Below, one piece after another: positions 1 through 8,221 of a DNA stretch of 64,000 bases. Positions within the stretch are counted from its first letter, which is position 1. The number at the start of each line of letters is the position of its first letter. The stretch is from Robertkochia solimangrovi (GTDB taxonomy: Bacteria; Bacteroidota; Bacteroidia; Flavobacteriales; Flavobacteriaceae): NCBI RefSeq assembly GCF_007279655.1, contig NZ_QKWN01000004.1:186001-250000 (forward strand), read 5' to 3'. The position numbers and the translations under genes were made by a program. Under the pieces are notes generated by a model that saw only the letters and a list, made by a program, of their open reading frames with translations, made no database searches and had not been told where the DNA came from.

Positions 1-1
1 A

Positions 2-1390
2 AAGGCAGAAACCGGCCTGAACCAGTTATCGATAGAAAAAACCGACATCACCGATTATATCACCCAGCTATTTAATAGTTATGAGACCATTGCAAAGTCA
101 AGAGGAATAAGCCTGAAGCTCCACAAACCCGAACAGCAACTCTATATCTGGTGTGATATTGAAAAAGTTGAAATCATTATTCACAACCTGCTTTCCAATG
201 CTTTTAAGCATACAGATCGCAATGGAACCATCAGTCTTTCACTTGCAAAGAAAGATAATATTTTAAGCATTTCGGTTTCGGATACCGGAAATGGTATTCC
301 TGAAGAAGATCTACCACATATCTTTGACTGGTACTATCAATCAACCTCCTCAAACAGAAAGAAAGGAACCGGCATAGGGCTTGCTTTATCCAAAGTTTTT
401 GCCGAGTTACATCAAGGTTCTATCATCGTTCAAAGTAAATTTCACGAAGGAGCGAAATTTACTCTGAACATACCTACAGATGCTTTCCGGGAACGCACTC
501 AGCAATCGGAACCGGAAACGCCGGTAGAAAAGAAGATCTCTGAAATATATTCGGAAACATCAGATTCATGGAATATGGAGGAGCTTTCTGTGATTGATCC
601 GGACAATGAACTCAGAATCGGAGAAGATAAAGAAAGAGAGGTTTTATTACTGATCGATGATAATGCAGATATCCTGCAATTCCTGGGTGGAATGCTGGAG
701 ACCGAATACGACCTGATTTTTGCCGCTAACGGAAAAGAAGGAGTACAAAAAGCAAGGAAATATGTTCCGGACCTGATTGTATCAGATGTCATGATGCCTG
801 AAAAAAGTGGTATGGATCTCTGTAAAGAATTAAAGGAGGACAAAATCACCTCACATATTCCGATCATTTTGCTTACCGCGAAAGCAAATACAGAAGGAAT
901 CAACCAAGGATATGAAGAAGGAGCCGATGATTATATCACCAAACCTTTTAATCCAAAAATTCTTAAAACACGCATCAAGAACCTGATACAAAACCGAATA
1001 GGATTACGTAAATACTTCACAACGGAATCGGACGGACTTCCTGAAGACCCGGATAAACACATCAGCATCCTGGACAGCGAGAAGGAATTCCTGAGACAAT
1101 TCCAGGAACTTATCGAACGATTGATTCCGGAGGGCGATACCAATATTGAGACCCTTTGTTCAGAAATGGGCATGAGTCGTACTTCTCTGTTTCGAAAGAT
1201 CAAGGCTTTAACGGGTGGAAATATCAACGACTATGTTCGTAAGATCCGACTGCAGAAAGCCGTGTACCTTATCCGTTATGAGAAATACACGATTTCACAG
1301 GCATCCTATGAAGTAGGTTTCAAAAGTGTAAAGTATTTCAGGAAGATCTTTAAGGAAGCATATGGTAAATTACCTTCGGAGATCGAGTAA
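2..1390 (+). CDS. Hybrid two-component regulator (kinase-receiver-AraC), 5' end missing
   Basis: The reading frame is open from the left edge of the window to the stop, so only the C-terminal part is present. The order is a histidine-kinase ATPase domain, with N-box HNLLSNAFKHT, G1 box DTGNGIPEEDL and G2 box KGTGIGLAL. A receiver follows, with acidic LLIDDN, phospho-acceptor Asp in VSDVMMP and conserved Lys in TKPFNP. An AraC-type double helix-turn-helix ends the protein. This is the architecture of the hybrid two-component systems of Bacteroidota, in which a periplasmic sensor controls nearby uptake or catabolic genes by direct DNA binding. The sensor, membrane segments and phospho-accepting His lie upstream of the window, so the ligand cannot be inferred. 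The gene ends 280 bp before a dehydrogenase that may be a target. An internal ATG at 575 is not the real start, because the kinase domain is continuous upstream. Confidence 0.93.
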   Translation, partial: KAETGLNQLSIEKTDITDYITQLFNSYETIAKSRGISLKLHKPEQQLYIWCDIEKVEIIIHNLLSNAFKHTDRNGTISLSLAKKDNILSISVSDTGNGIPEEDLPHIFDWYYQSTSSNRKKGTGIGLALSKVFAELHQGSIIVQSKFHEGAKFTLNIPTDAFRERTQQSEPETPVEKKISEIYSETSDSWNMEELSVIDPDNELRIGEDKEREVLLLIDDNADILQFLGGMLETEYDLIFAANGKEGVQKARKYVPDLIVSDVMMPEKSGMDLCKELKEDKITSHIPIILLTAKANTEGINQGYEEGADDYITKPFNPKILKTRIKNLIQNRIGLRKYFTTESDGLPEDPDKHISILDSEKEFLRQFQELIERLIPEGDTNIETLCSEMGMSRTSLFRKIKALTGGNINDYVRKIRLQKAVYLIRYEKYTISQASYEVGFKSVKYFRKIFKEAYGKLPSEIE

Positions 1391-1578
1391 TTTAATTATA
1401 GGGTAGACTTAAAATATTTGTATTCCCCCCGGACACCAGTGAATTAAGGATTAAGGATTATGGATTATGGGTTGTCAATTCTCAATTAAACGAAGTTTAA
1501 GAGTCACTTGCTATACAGTAAAGCAGTATATCGTCAACTATTCTCCGCTTTCTACAATCTATTTTCCGCGATCTTAAC

Positions 1579-1605
1579 TTTGGCAATTAACACTTTTTGG
1601 CAATT
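1579..1605. promoter_or_regulatory. Direct repeat TTTGGCAATT x2 upstream of dehydrogenase
   Basis: TTTGGCAATT occurs at 1579-1588 and again at 1596-1605, a 17-bp period, 66 bp before the dehydrogenase ATG. Paired direct half-sites suit a regulator that binds in tandem, such as the AraC-type protein encoded just upstream. That link is inference. A poor TAnnTTTG-like box (TACCTTTA) lies near 1648. Confidence 0.3.
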
Positions 1606-1670
1606 GTCTTAAGAAGGCTTTAAGGTGGTCTTGGCCTTGCTTTTCGTACCTTTAGGGTAAAATAAATTCA

Positions 1671-2453
1671 ATGAAAAATAAAACAATAATTATCACAGGA
1701 GCAGCCATGGGTCTGGGTCTGGCCGCTGCTGAAGAACTCGCCTCCCAGGGGGCAAATTTGGCACTGATCGATTATAATGATGAATCGTTACAGAATGCAG
1801 TGGAAAGTCTCAGTGGAAAATTCAAGGATGTCAAAATAATTTCGGTGAAAGCCGATGTTTCCGATGAGGAACAGGTAAAGAACTATGTAAATAAGACCCT
1901 GGAAGCATTCGGGCGTATCGACGGCTTATACAACAATGCAGGAATAGAAGGCCGACAGGCTCCGATGACAGAATATGATATGGATGTTTTCAAAAAAGTG
2001 ATCGATATCAACCTGATGGGTGTATATTATGGCTTACGATATGTTATTCCGGTAATGCAGAAACAAGGTTATGGACGAATTGTGAACGTAGCTTCTGTGG
2101 GAGGTATTCGAGGAGTACTGAATCAAACTCCTTATGTTGCCAGTAAACATGCAGTATCAGGGATGACGAAAAACGCTGCTGTTGAATATGGTAAATATGG
2201 CATCCTTACAAACGCCATTGCTCCCGGAGCGATCCTCACCCCTATGGTAGCCGAAGCTTTTAAACAGGTGAATCCGGATGACCCGAAAGCCGCAGAAACT
2301 GAATATGCCCAAAGAAATCCTACCCGAGCACTTGGAAAACCTTCAGATGTCGCTAAAGTGGTAGCCTTTCTACTTAGTGAAGGTAATGGTTATGTTAGTG
2401 GGCAAACCATAGCAATCGATGGTGGAGAATCAAACCTTTATGGTAATTCTTAA
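1671..2453 (+). CDS. Short-chain dehydrogenase/reductase (SDR)
   Basis: A 260-residue classical SDR oxidoreductase. The N-terminal Rossmann motif is TGAAMGLG (residues 9-16), and Asp34 at the end of the second beta strand favours NAD(H) over NADP(H). NNAG is at 88-91, Asn114 is in the DINLMG helix, and the catalytic residues are Ser142, Tyr155 and Lys159 (YVASK). The C-terminal GQTIAIDGG motif is typical of the glucose-1-dehydrogenase / 3-oxoacyl-ACP-reductase-like branch. It is soluble and cytoplasmic, probably oxidising or reducing a hydroxyl/carbonyl of a small substrate; the substrate cannot be told from sequence. It has its own upstream spacer and a terminator just after the stop, so it is likely monocistronic. 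A role in fatty-acid synthesis (FabG) is less likely because no fab genes are nearby. Confidence 0.92.
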   Translation: MKNKTIIITGAAMGLGLAAAEELASQGANLALIDYNDESLQNAVESLSGKFKDVKIISVKADVSDEEQVKNYVNKTLEAFGRIDGLYNNAGIEGRQAPMTEYDMDVFKKVIDINLMGVYYGLRYVIPVMQKQGYGRIVNVASVGGIRGVLNQTPYVASKHAVSGMTKNAAVEYGKYGILTNAIAPGAILTPMVAEAFKQVNPDDPKAAETEYAQRNPTRALGKPSDVAKVVAFLLSEGNGYVSGQTIAIDGGESNLYGNS

Positions 2454-2474
2454 CTGAGCCTCCTCAGATAAACT

Positions 2475-2510
2475 AAAAAAGGCTGTTTAATAAGGCAGCC
2501 TTTCATTTTT
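2475..2510 (+). terminator. Rho-independent terminator after SDR gene
   Basis: An 8-bp stem AAAGGCTG (2478-2485) / CAGCCTTT (2496-2503) with a 10-nt loop is followed by CATTTTTT. It starts about 25 nt after the SDR stop codon and also separates this gene from the converging lipoprotein gene. Confidence 0.75.
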
Positions 2511-2608
2511 TATATACCTCCCGGAAGACCAATCATCAAGCGAAATTAAGTCTTTTTCCCCCCAGTTATGATGATTCAGCCTCTATAAATCATGTGGTAC
2601 GCTCTGTT

Positions 2609-3301
2609 CTATTCGATAGTAAAAGACTGAACAATACTTTCAGAAGTATTACCTTCCTTATCGATACTGATAATATTCCAATAATAAGTAACTCCAGACA
2701 TTACCCTAACATCCAGCGCTTCTTCCGAACTTTCAAACATAGTTTGAGGTGGAGTCGCATCCTCAAAATACACCTCATACTTTACTATATCATCATCGAG
2801 ATCCAATCCTCTCCAGCGAAGTTCGATACGCTCATCATTCGTGGTAATTCGCATTTCATCTTCCGGATAGATCACCTCCGCAGGAAAAGGCGCATAATTA
2901 GTATTTGCTTCCCCTGCATTGTAAAAATTCCAACGTTCACTTTTTGTTAGTTTATTCGACTTAGCATTAGTTGATATAATATACCATTGATAAGGAGTCG
3001 CCCTTTTCAAAACAACTTTTAAACCAGGGTCCGAAGTTGAATAACCAGATTCCTCCCCGGAGATCAAATCTAAAAGAATCAATGTATAGGTTTCTGTATT
3101 TAGGGCCTTCCCCCAGTTAAAATACACTTCACTCTGCAAATCATCCAGGACCTCTCCACTTATACATTCAGTATTATTCAAAGGCGCAATCAGTGTTGCC
3201 TCCCCGGGATCGAAGTCTTCAAATTCTGGAGAATCACTTCCACAACCTATAAAAACCATGACCGCAGCAATCAGTGTTAAACAATTCAATCTTTTATACA
3301 T
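2609..3301 (-). CDS. Lipoprotein with fibronectin-III-like domains
   Basis: A 230-residue predicted lipoprotein. The N-terminal hydrophobic stretch ends in a lipobox (FIGC, Cys20) followed by GSDSPEFEDFDPG, an acidic tether typical of surface lipoproteins in Bacteroidota. Two beta-sandwich-like segments follow (about 35-125 and 135-229), with FNWGKA, YQWYIIS and YYWNIISIDKEGN motifs resembling fibronectin type III or DUF4998-like folds used in cell-surface binding. No catalytic residues are evident. The start is 3 nt after the stop of the SprB-repeat gene on the same strand, so the two are almost certainly co-transcribed and this product may help anchor or display its larger partner. The exact function is unknown. 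Confidence 0.75.
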   Translation of the reverse strand: MYKRLNCLTLIAAVMVFIGCGSDSPEFEDFDPGEATLIAPLNNTECISGEVLDDLQSEVYFNWGKALNTETYTLILLDLISGEESGYSTSDPGLKVVLKRATPYQWYIISTNAKSNKLTKSERWNFYNAGEANTNYAPFPAEVIYPEDEMRITTNDERIELRWRGLDLDDDIVKYEVYFEDATPPQTMFESSEEALDVRVMSGVTYYWNIISIDKEGNTSESIVQSFTIE

Positions 3302-3304
3302 AGG

Positions 3305-6300
3305 CTAATTTTTCACAATTCTCTTATTGAATACCCCATTCGCAGTCTCAAGTCTCAGAACATACATGCCTCTTTGTAATTCAGGAATTTTAACATTTAG
3401 TTCTCCAAAAATTGCCACTACATCAAAGCTGGATATGATATTTCCCTTAAGATCTATCAGAATGCACAGTACAGTATCATTGATTTGAGAGGGTAACAAC
3501 ACATGAAGAATTTCTCCGGATATAGGGTTTGGAAAAACACTAATCCTATCTTCGATCATAAATTCCCGTTCATAAAGACCTGCACATAATTTTTCGGAAA
3601 AGACCTGTAATTTATTTACTCCTTTTTTTAAAGGAAGTGATATCTGCTTTTGATCCGTTATATACGTTAATTCATTGAACATTATCGTATATGATTTACC
3701 TCCTGATAATGTAAGGTTGAGATTTTGATCATCAATCACTTCGGCATATACTTCTAGTGGTAAAGGCTCGTTTATGACCAGTTCATAACACAGCTCCATG
3801 TTTGGAAGTTCAACACTTCTCAGGCAAAGTGAATAAACTCCGGAAATCAGACTATCAAATAGTAAAGAGGATTCAAAAGAGTCTTCACGGATCAGGTTGT
3901 CTTCCAGATATAATTCCGCGCTATATTCTGAGATTACCTCCACATTAACCTGAATACTCCCATTATCACTACCTCTGCAGGAAAGATCTGTAACCCCGAT
4001 TTTAAAATTATCCTGCGGTAATTTCAACTCCTCACATCCAAAATCATTTACAGTAGTATTCAGCGGTGTGTATGGACATAAATCATTATCATTCGCAATC
4101 CCATCACCATCTATATCTTCATCACAACTATCATTAATTCCATCTTTGTCAAAATCATCACCTTCAACCTGTTCAAGCGTGACAACCAGCTTTGCATCAC
4201 ACCCTTTTGAGTCTACGACACTTACAGTATACACTCCAATTCCAAGATCTTCGAAATCGGCATTTTCTGTATAAGTAAAATCATCCATACTGTATTGATA
4301 GGGAGGTGTACCACCAGTTGCATCAACCTGAATACTCCCATCCGCTTGAAAGGTACAACTTGGAGAGATCACTGTAAATCCGACCTCTAACTTGTCCGGA
4401 TCCTCAATCATGACCTGTGTCGTCAAAGTACAACCCTTAGCATCTTTTACATAGATTTCATAATTGCCAGAGTTAAGATCTTCGAAAGATGCATTACTCT
4501 GAAACAATACTCCATCAATGCTATATTGATAGGGTGGTGATCCCCCGACAACCTCTATAAGAATACCCGCTTCATTTTCACCAAAACAGGAATTAACCAT
4601 TACCGAAGTAGTAACCTTCAATATTTCCGGTGCTATAAAAGATTTATTGATCGTCAACTCACACCCATTTTTATCTATGATTTTAAAAACATGATTCCCA
4701 TATGGGACACCTGTAAAATCTCCTGAATCTTTTAAAGGATCATCATCCATTTGATAGCTATACGGTTCTTGCCCACCGCTTACCTGTAACATAAAACTCA
4801 ATGTCCCATCCGTACAAAACCTGGAATTGTCAATTTCGGTAAATGTTGCTGCCAGGGCATCAGGCTGTCCGATTATAATTTCTTCCTCAACAAAACACCC
4901 TTGATCATCAACCACCCTGACCGTATAAATTCCAGCAGAGAGATCCGTGAATTTATTAGACTTTTGAAGTGCTTCATCATTGATTTGATATGCATAGGGA
5001 GCTACACCGCCATTAACATCGACCATAAAACTCCCATCATTTGTACCAAAACAAGACACCTCAGATTGATCGACTTTCAGGGTTAAAAGTTCAGGTTCTG
5101 TAATCACAATGTTCTTTTCAAAAACACAATCCGCATTGTCCTTAATGAAAACCGTGTATTCCGAAGCAGGCAATTCATTGAATGCTGCCTCCGATTGGTA
5201 CTCGATTCCATCGAGACTATATTGATAAGGTGGGACACCTCCAATACCCTTCAGAATTACAGATCCGTCACTCCTACCAAAGCAGGATACATTATTTATG
5301 GTCACCTCACCCATAATCGATATAGGAAGGTCAAAATATACATAAATTTGCCCTGAACATCCCTTACTATCAATCGCAGCAAATCGGAATTTACCAGTTG
5401 TTAAGCCTTTAAAAGTTGCAGACGACTGAGCGGGTTCATCATCAATCTGATAGGAGAATGATCCATCTCCACCCACCGCTTCCAGTGTAATATCGAATGT
5501 TTCATCTATACATATATTGGTATAATCAATATCAGAAATATTTAGGTAAATACCCTCTGGTTTATCAAGTGTAATCTCTTGTATGGATTGACAGCCTAAT
5601 CCATCACTAACTATAACTTCATAGGTGCCCGGAGAAAGATCCTGAAACAAATTATCAGCCTGCGCTACACCATCGTTTAAACTATAGGAATAAGGAGGCA
5701 TCCCTCCGGTTACATCTATTTCGATGTAACCATCATTCTCACCGTAACATAAATTACCACCGGATTCCATGCTAAAAGTCAATTCATCTATAGGAATCAA
5801 GTTTGCATTTACAAAATTCACACACCCCAAAGCGTCTCTGGATTCTACTTTAATCTCCTCCCTCTTTATGGTCGTAAATTTATTTGTCGACTGCCACTCT
5901 CCTTCATCTATTCGATATTCATAAGGTGGATGTCCACCCGAAGCTGACAGTGTAAAATTAACCGGATCATCATTAGTACAATAGTTCGTGTATGAAGCAG
6001 AAAGCTGGAAGGACTCAGTTTTATCGAATTGGACTTCTACACCGTAAGTACAACCATAACTATCAAGTATTTGAATATAATACAATCCAGATTCCGATAT
6101 TTCAAACGTATTACTACTTTGAAAAGTTATGCCATCTATTGCATATTGATAAGGAGGTATACCACCGCTGGCGACTACTTCGATAAAATCGTTTGTTGTT
6201 GGATCGCAATAGTTGTCATGAACAATGACTGATCCTTTTAGAAGTTCTCTCTCCGGAATTATAAAGGCTTCCACAGTGGTACATCCATTCGCATCCCTGA

Positions 6301-6892
6301 CATAATATTCATAGTCACCCGGTGCTAAATCACTAAAAGTTTGACTTACTGAAAAATTATTTCCATCGATACTATATTCATAGTCCGGATTCCCTCCAGA
6401 AACCGATCCTGATACCGATGCGGAATTTAAACCAACACAATCGTATTCTATAATTTCCAGTAAAATGGACATAGTCTCGGGCTCGGTAAGTGTAGTTACA
6501 ATTCTAAACGTACTATTCACAGCATCGATAACTTCCACGATATAGGTACCCGCTTCTAAATTCAGGAAATTGGAATTCTCAGATGCTCCTAGTATTGTAA
6601 ATCCATTTGAATCCAGCAGTTGAAAATTATAAGGAGGGGTACCTCCGCTGGCTGTAGCTATTATTTCACCATTATACTCACCAGGGCAAGTAACTTCTCT
6701 CACATAAACCTCCAATCCCAAATCCTCGGTCACTCCAATTGCAATTTCATCCTGAGGATCCAACGTGAAATGAGCTTCAACAGTATCCTGCTCATAGTGC
6801 TGGTATGTATCTAAAAATGAAAGATTAAGGGATAAAATACCCGTAAAAAGAACTTTCCACAGGATCAAACAGGTCCAATACGTCAATTTCAT
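3305..6892 (-). CDS. SprB-repeat adhesin-like protein with T9SS sorting tail
   Basis: A 1195-residue secreted protein. After an N-terminal hydrophobic signal (about residues 8-28) come eleven tandem SprB-type repeats of about 70-75 residues. Each has a Cys early, a GG-x-PPY-x-Y core, an L-x-x-G-x-Y turn and a closing D-x-x-GC. Next is a calcium-binding thrombospondin-3-like segment (DKDGINDSCDEDIDGDG), then a twelfth degenerate repeat. The last 75 residues (VFPNPISGE ... GMYVLRLETANGVFNKRIVKN) match the type A C-terminal domain recognised by the type IX secretion system. SprB itself is the mobile gliding adhesin of Flavobacterium; this is a much smaller relative and is probably attached to or released from the surface. 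It forms a two-gene operon with the lipoprotein that follows. No SprF/PorP-like partner lies nearby, which agrees with a type A rather than type B tail. Confidence 0.9.
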   Translation of the reverse strand: MKLTYWTCLILWKVLFTGILSLNLSFLDTYQHYEQDTVEAHFTLDPQDEIAIGVTEDLGLEVYVREVTCPGEYNGEIIATASGGTPPYNFQLLDSNGFTILGASENSNFLNLEAGTYIVEVIDAVNSTFRIVTTLTEPETMSILLEIIEYDCVGLNSASVSGSVSGGNPDYEYSIDGNNFSVSQTFSDLAPGDYEYYVRDANGCTTVEAFIIPERELLKGSVIVHDNYCDPTTNDFIEVVASGGIPPYQYAIDGITFQSSNTFEISESGLYYIQILDSYGCTYGVEVQFDKTESFQLSASYTNYCTNDDPVNFTLSASGGHPPYEYRIDEGEWQSTNKFTTIKREEIKVESRDALGCVNFVNANLIPIDELTFSMESGGNLCYGENDGYIEIDVTGGMPPYSYSLNDGVAQADNLFQDLSPGTYEVIVSDGLGCQSIQEITLDKPEGIYLNISDIDYTNICIDETFDITLEAVGGDGSFSYQIDDEPAQSSATFKGLTTGKFRFAAIDSKGCSGQIYVYFDLPISIMGEVTINNVSCFGRSDGSVILKGIGGVPPYQYSLDGIEYQSEAAFNELPASEYTVFIKDNADCVFEKNIVITEPELLTLKVDQSEVSCFGTNDGSFMVDVNGGVAPYAYQINDEALQKSNKFTDLSAGIYTVRVVDDQGCFVEEEIIIGQPDALAATFTEIDNSRFCTDGTLSFMLQVSGGQEPYSYQMDDDPLKDSGDFTGVPYGNHVFKIIDKNGCELTINKSFIAPEILKVTTSVMVNSCFGENEAGILIEVVGGSPPYQYSIDGVLFQSNASFEDLNSGNYEIYVKDAKGCTLTTQVMIEDPDKLEVGFTVISPSCTFQADGSIQVDATGGTPPYQYSMDDFTYTENADFEDLGIGVYTVSVVDSKGCDAKLVVTLEQVEGDDFDKDGINDSCDEDIDGDGIANDNDLCPYTPLNTTVNDFGCEELKLPQDNFKIGVTDLSCRGSDNGSIQVNVEVISEYSAELYLEDNLIREDSFESSLLFDSLISGVYSLCLRSVELPNMELCYELVINEPLPLEVYAEVIDDQNLNLTLSGGKSYTIMFNELTYITDQKQISLPLKKGVNKLQVFSEKLCAGLYEREFMIEDRISVFPNPISGEILHVLLPSQINDTVLCILIDLKGNIISSFDVVAIFGELNVKIPELQRGMYVLRLETANGVFNKRIVKN

Positions 6893-7483
6893 AGTAGCAT
6901 TTAGGGCTTTAGGTATCCAATTAACGATTATCTGTTCTCAGCAGATTCCAGAAAAAATAATTGAACCCCGAAAAGTACTTGAATCTGAATACCGTGAATT
7001 TTCCTACAAGAATAGCGATTTATTTTGTAACGCCAATTACATATGAGTATATTATACAAATCGTTCCTCTCCACCTTTACCTAAAAAATTACCAGTAATT
7101 CCACAAGAGCATATATCAGAATTTTCTTAAATATTAATTCTTTATAGTTCACACCGATAATTTATATTTTAGTTTTTTAGATTTAGTGATCCTCGTAGCT
7201 ACAGAACTGACCCATGCGAGCTGTACCCAAAACGGACAGGAAGCCTATCAACTTGAAGGAAAACTTATCTATAAGAAAAGTACTTCAGAAATTATCGTAT
7301 GAAAGACAGCGATAAACTATATATCCTTCAGTTCACTATTGCTACCATACCAGTTGTCAATAACCTGAATTCGCACACCTTCGCATTCGATATTGTAGCA
7401 GCTTATAAAGTCAGAGACAAAAAAATCGAGTTTCTGTTAAATTCTTCAGTATTCCGAGGAATTACATACAATTCCGATTTTTA
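6893..7483. other. Intergenic stretch without an intact gene
   Basis: Very AT-rich DNA between the SprB-repeat gene (minus, begins at 6892) and the cupin gene (minus, ends at 7484). It must hold the promoter of the SprB-repeat gene, but no convincing -33/-7 pair was found. A possible coding remnant lies at 7186-7302 and is listed separately. A short plus-strand open frame from 7299 runs into the antisense of the cupin gene; it has no recognisable features and I do not regard it as a gene. Confidence 0.6.
7186..7302 (+). pseudogene. Possible remnant of a small lipoprotein gene
   Basis: In one plus-strand frame, from a GTG at 7186 to a TGA at 7300-7302, the codons read as a hydrophobic start, then ASCTQNGQEAYQLEGKLIYK. 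This resembles the region just after a lipobox in small Bacteroidota lipoproteins. The hydrophobic part is too short and poorly formed for a working signal, and the frame ends after about 38 codons. It may be a decayed 5' end, or chance. Confidence 0.2.
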
Positions 7484-7978
7484 TTATTCTATATATGGTC
7501 GTATTGCCTTTTCCGGATCACCGGTTAAAAATTCACGAACATCTATCGATATGGGTGGAGCCGGCTCATCATCCTCAGTACCTGGCGCAGGATTCCTTTC
7601 GAGATACCGAATATCTATTTCCCTGGAAGGAAATACCGCAAATATCCTGGCGACATCCGCACCCGTATTCCTAATACCATGAGGCACCCCTGCAGGGATA
7701 AACACCACAGCTCCTTCCGAAACCTTTTTCCTTTGATTACCCAAACGAACTTCAACGCTACCCTTTTGGATCTGCATGATCTCTTCGATATGATGCAGAT
7801 GAAATGGTATCGCATCGCCTATACCGATCTTTTCGGTAAAAACCGACATCTGATCCACATATCCATTCTCAGTATCTCCAGGGTCAATAACGATCGCCAG
7901 TTTGGAATCCGGACGATAATCGTCAGGATCTTCAATCATATTCAGGGGATGGAATTCATAATCTTCAACTATTGCCAT
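7484..7978 (-). CDS. Cupin-domain protein
   Basis: A 164-residue single-domain cupin, cytoplasmic. The first metal-binding motif is seen as PFHLHHIEEIMQIQKG and the second as PAGVPHGIRN, so the His-x-His(x)-Glu and distal His ligands needed for a divalent metal are present. Start chosen at ATG 7978 (MAIVEDYEF); an upstream in-frame ATG would add 27 residues with little sign of selection, and the region before 7978 has the AT-rich look of a leader. Cupin proteins of this size may be isomerases, dioxygenases or sugar/small-acid sensors; the sequence gives no substrate. It stands alone, divergent from the choloylglycine-hydrolase-like gene about 240 bp away. Confidence 0.8.
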   Translation of the reverse strand: MAIVEDYEFHPLNMIEDPDDYRPDSKLAIVIDPGDTENGYVDQMSVFTEKIGIGDAIPFHLHHIEEIMQIQKGSVEVRLGNQRKKVSEGAVVFIPAGVPHGIRNTGADVARIFAVFPSREIDIRYLERNPAPGTEDDEPAPPISIDVREFLTGDPEKAIRPYIE

Positions 7979-8221
7979 AACTTTATCTTTATAAAGCAAT
8001 AAGTTACACAAATTCAATGTTTTACACCAGGGGGTATTACCCCCTATTTCAAAAGCCAAAAAACACAGACACTAAAGTGCATTTCAATTACTTACGCTCA
8101 ACGAACCGTAATTTATCAGACACAATCGTATTAAACCAGTGAACACATACACGCTTAACTTCCTCTATTTCTTATATTTACATATACATCATTTACAAAA
8201 ACACATAAATTTTGATTCCCT

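Noticed and set aside
499-903. Minus-strand open frame opposite the hybrid regulator
   Set aside because: The opposite strand codes for the kinase-receiver region with all motifs; the antisense translation is Ser/Ile-rich shadow sequence.
3305-6892. DNA-level tandem repeat or CRISPR-like array
   Set aside because: The periodicity of about 220 bp comes from protein repeats whose DNA has diverged; there are no identical short repeats with unique spacers.
7299-7682. Plus-strand open frame of 127 codons
   Set aside because: More than half is the antisense of the cupin gene, there is no recognisable domain or signal, and the non-overlapping part is low-complexity AT-rich sequence.
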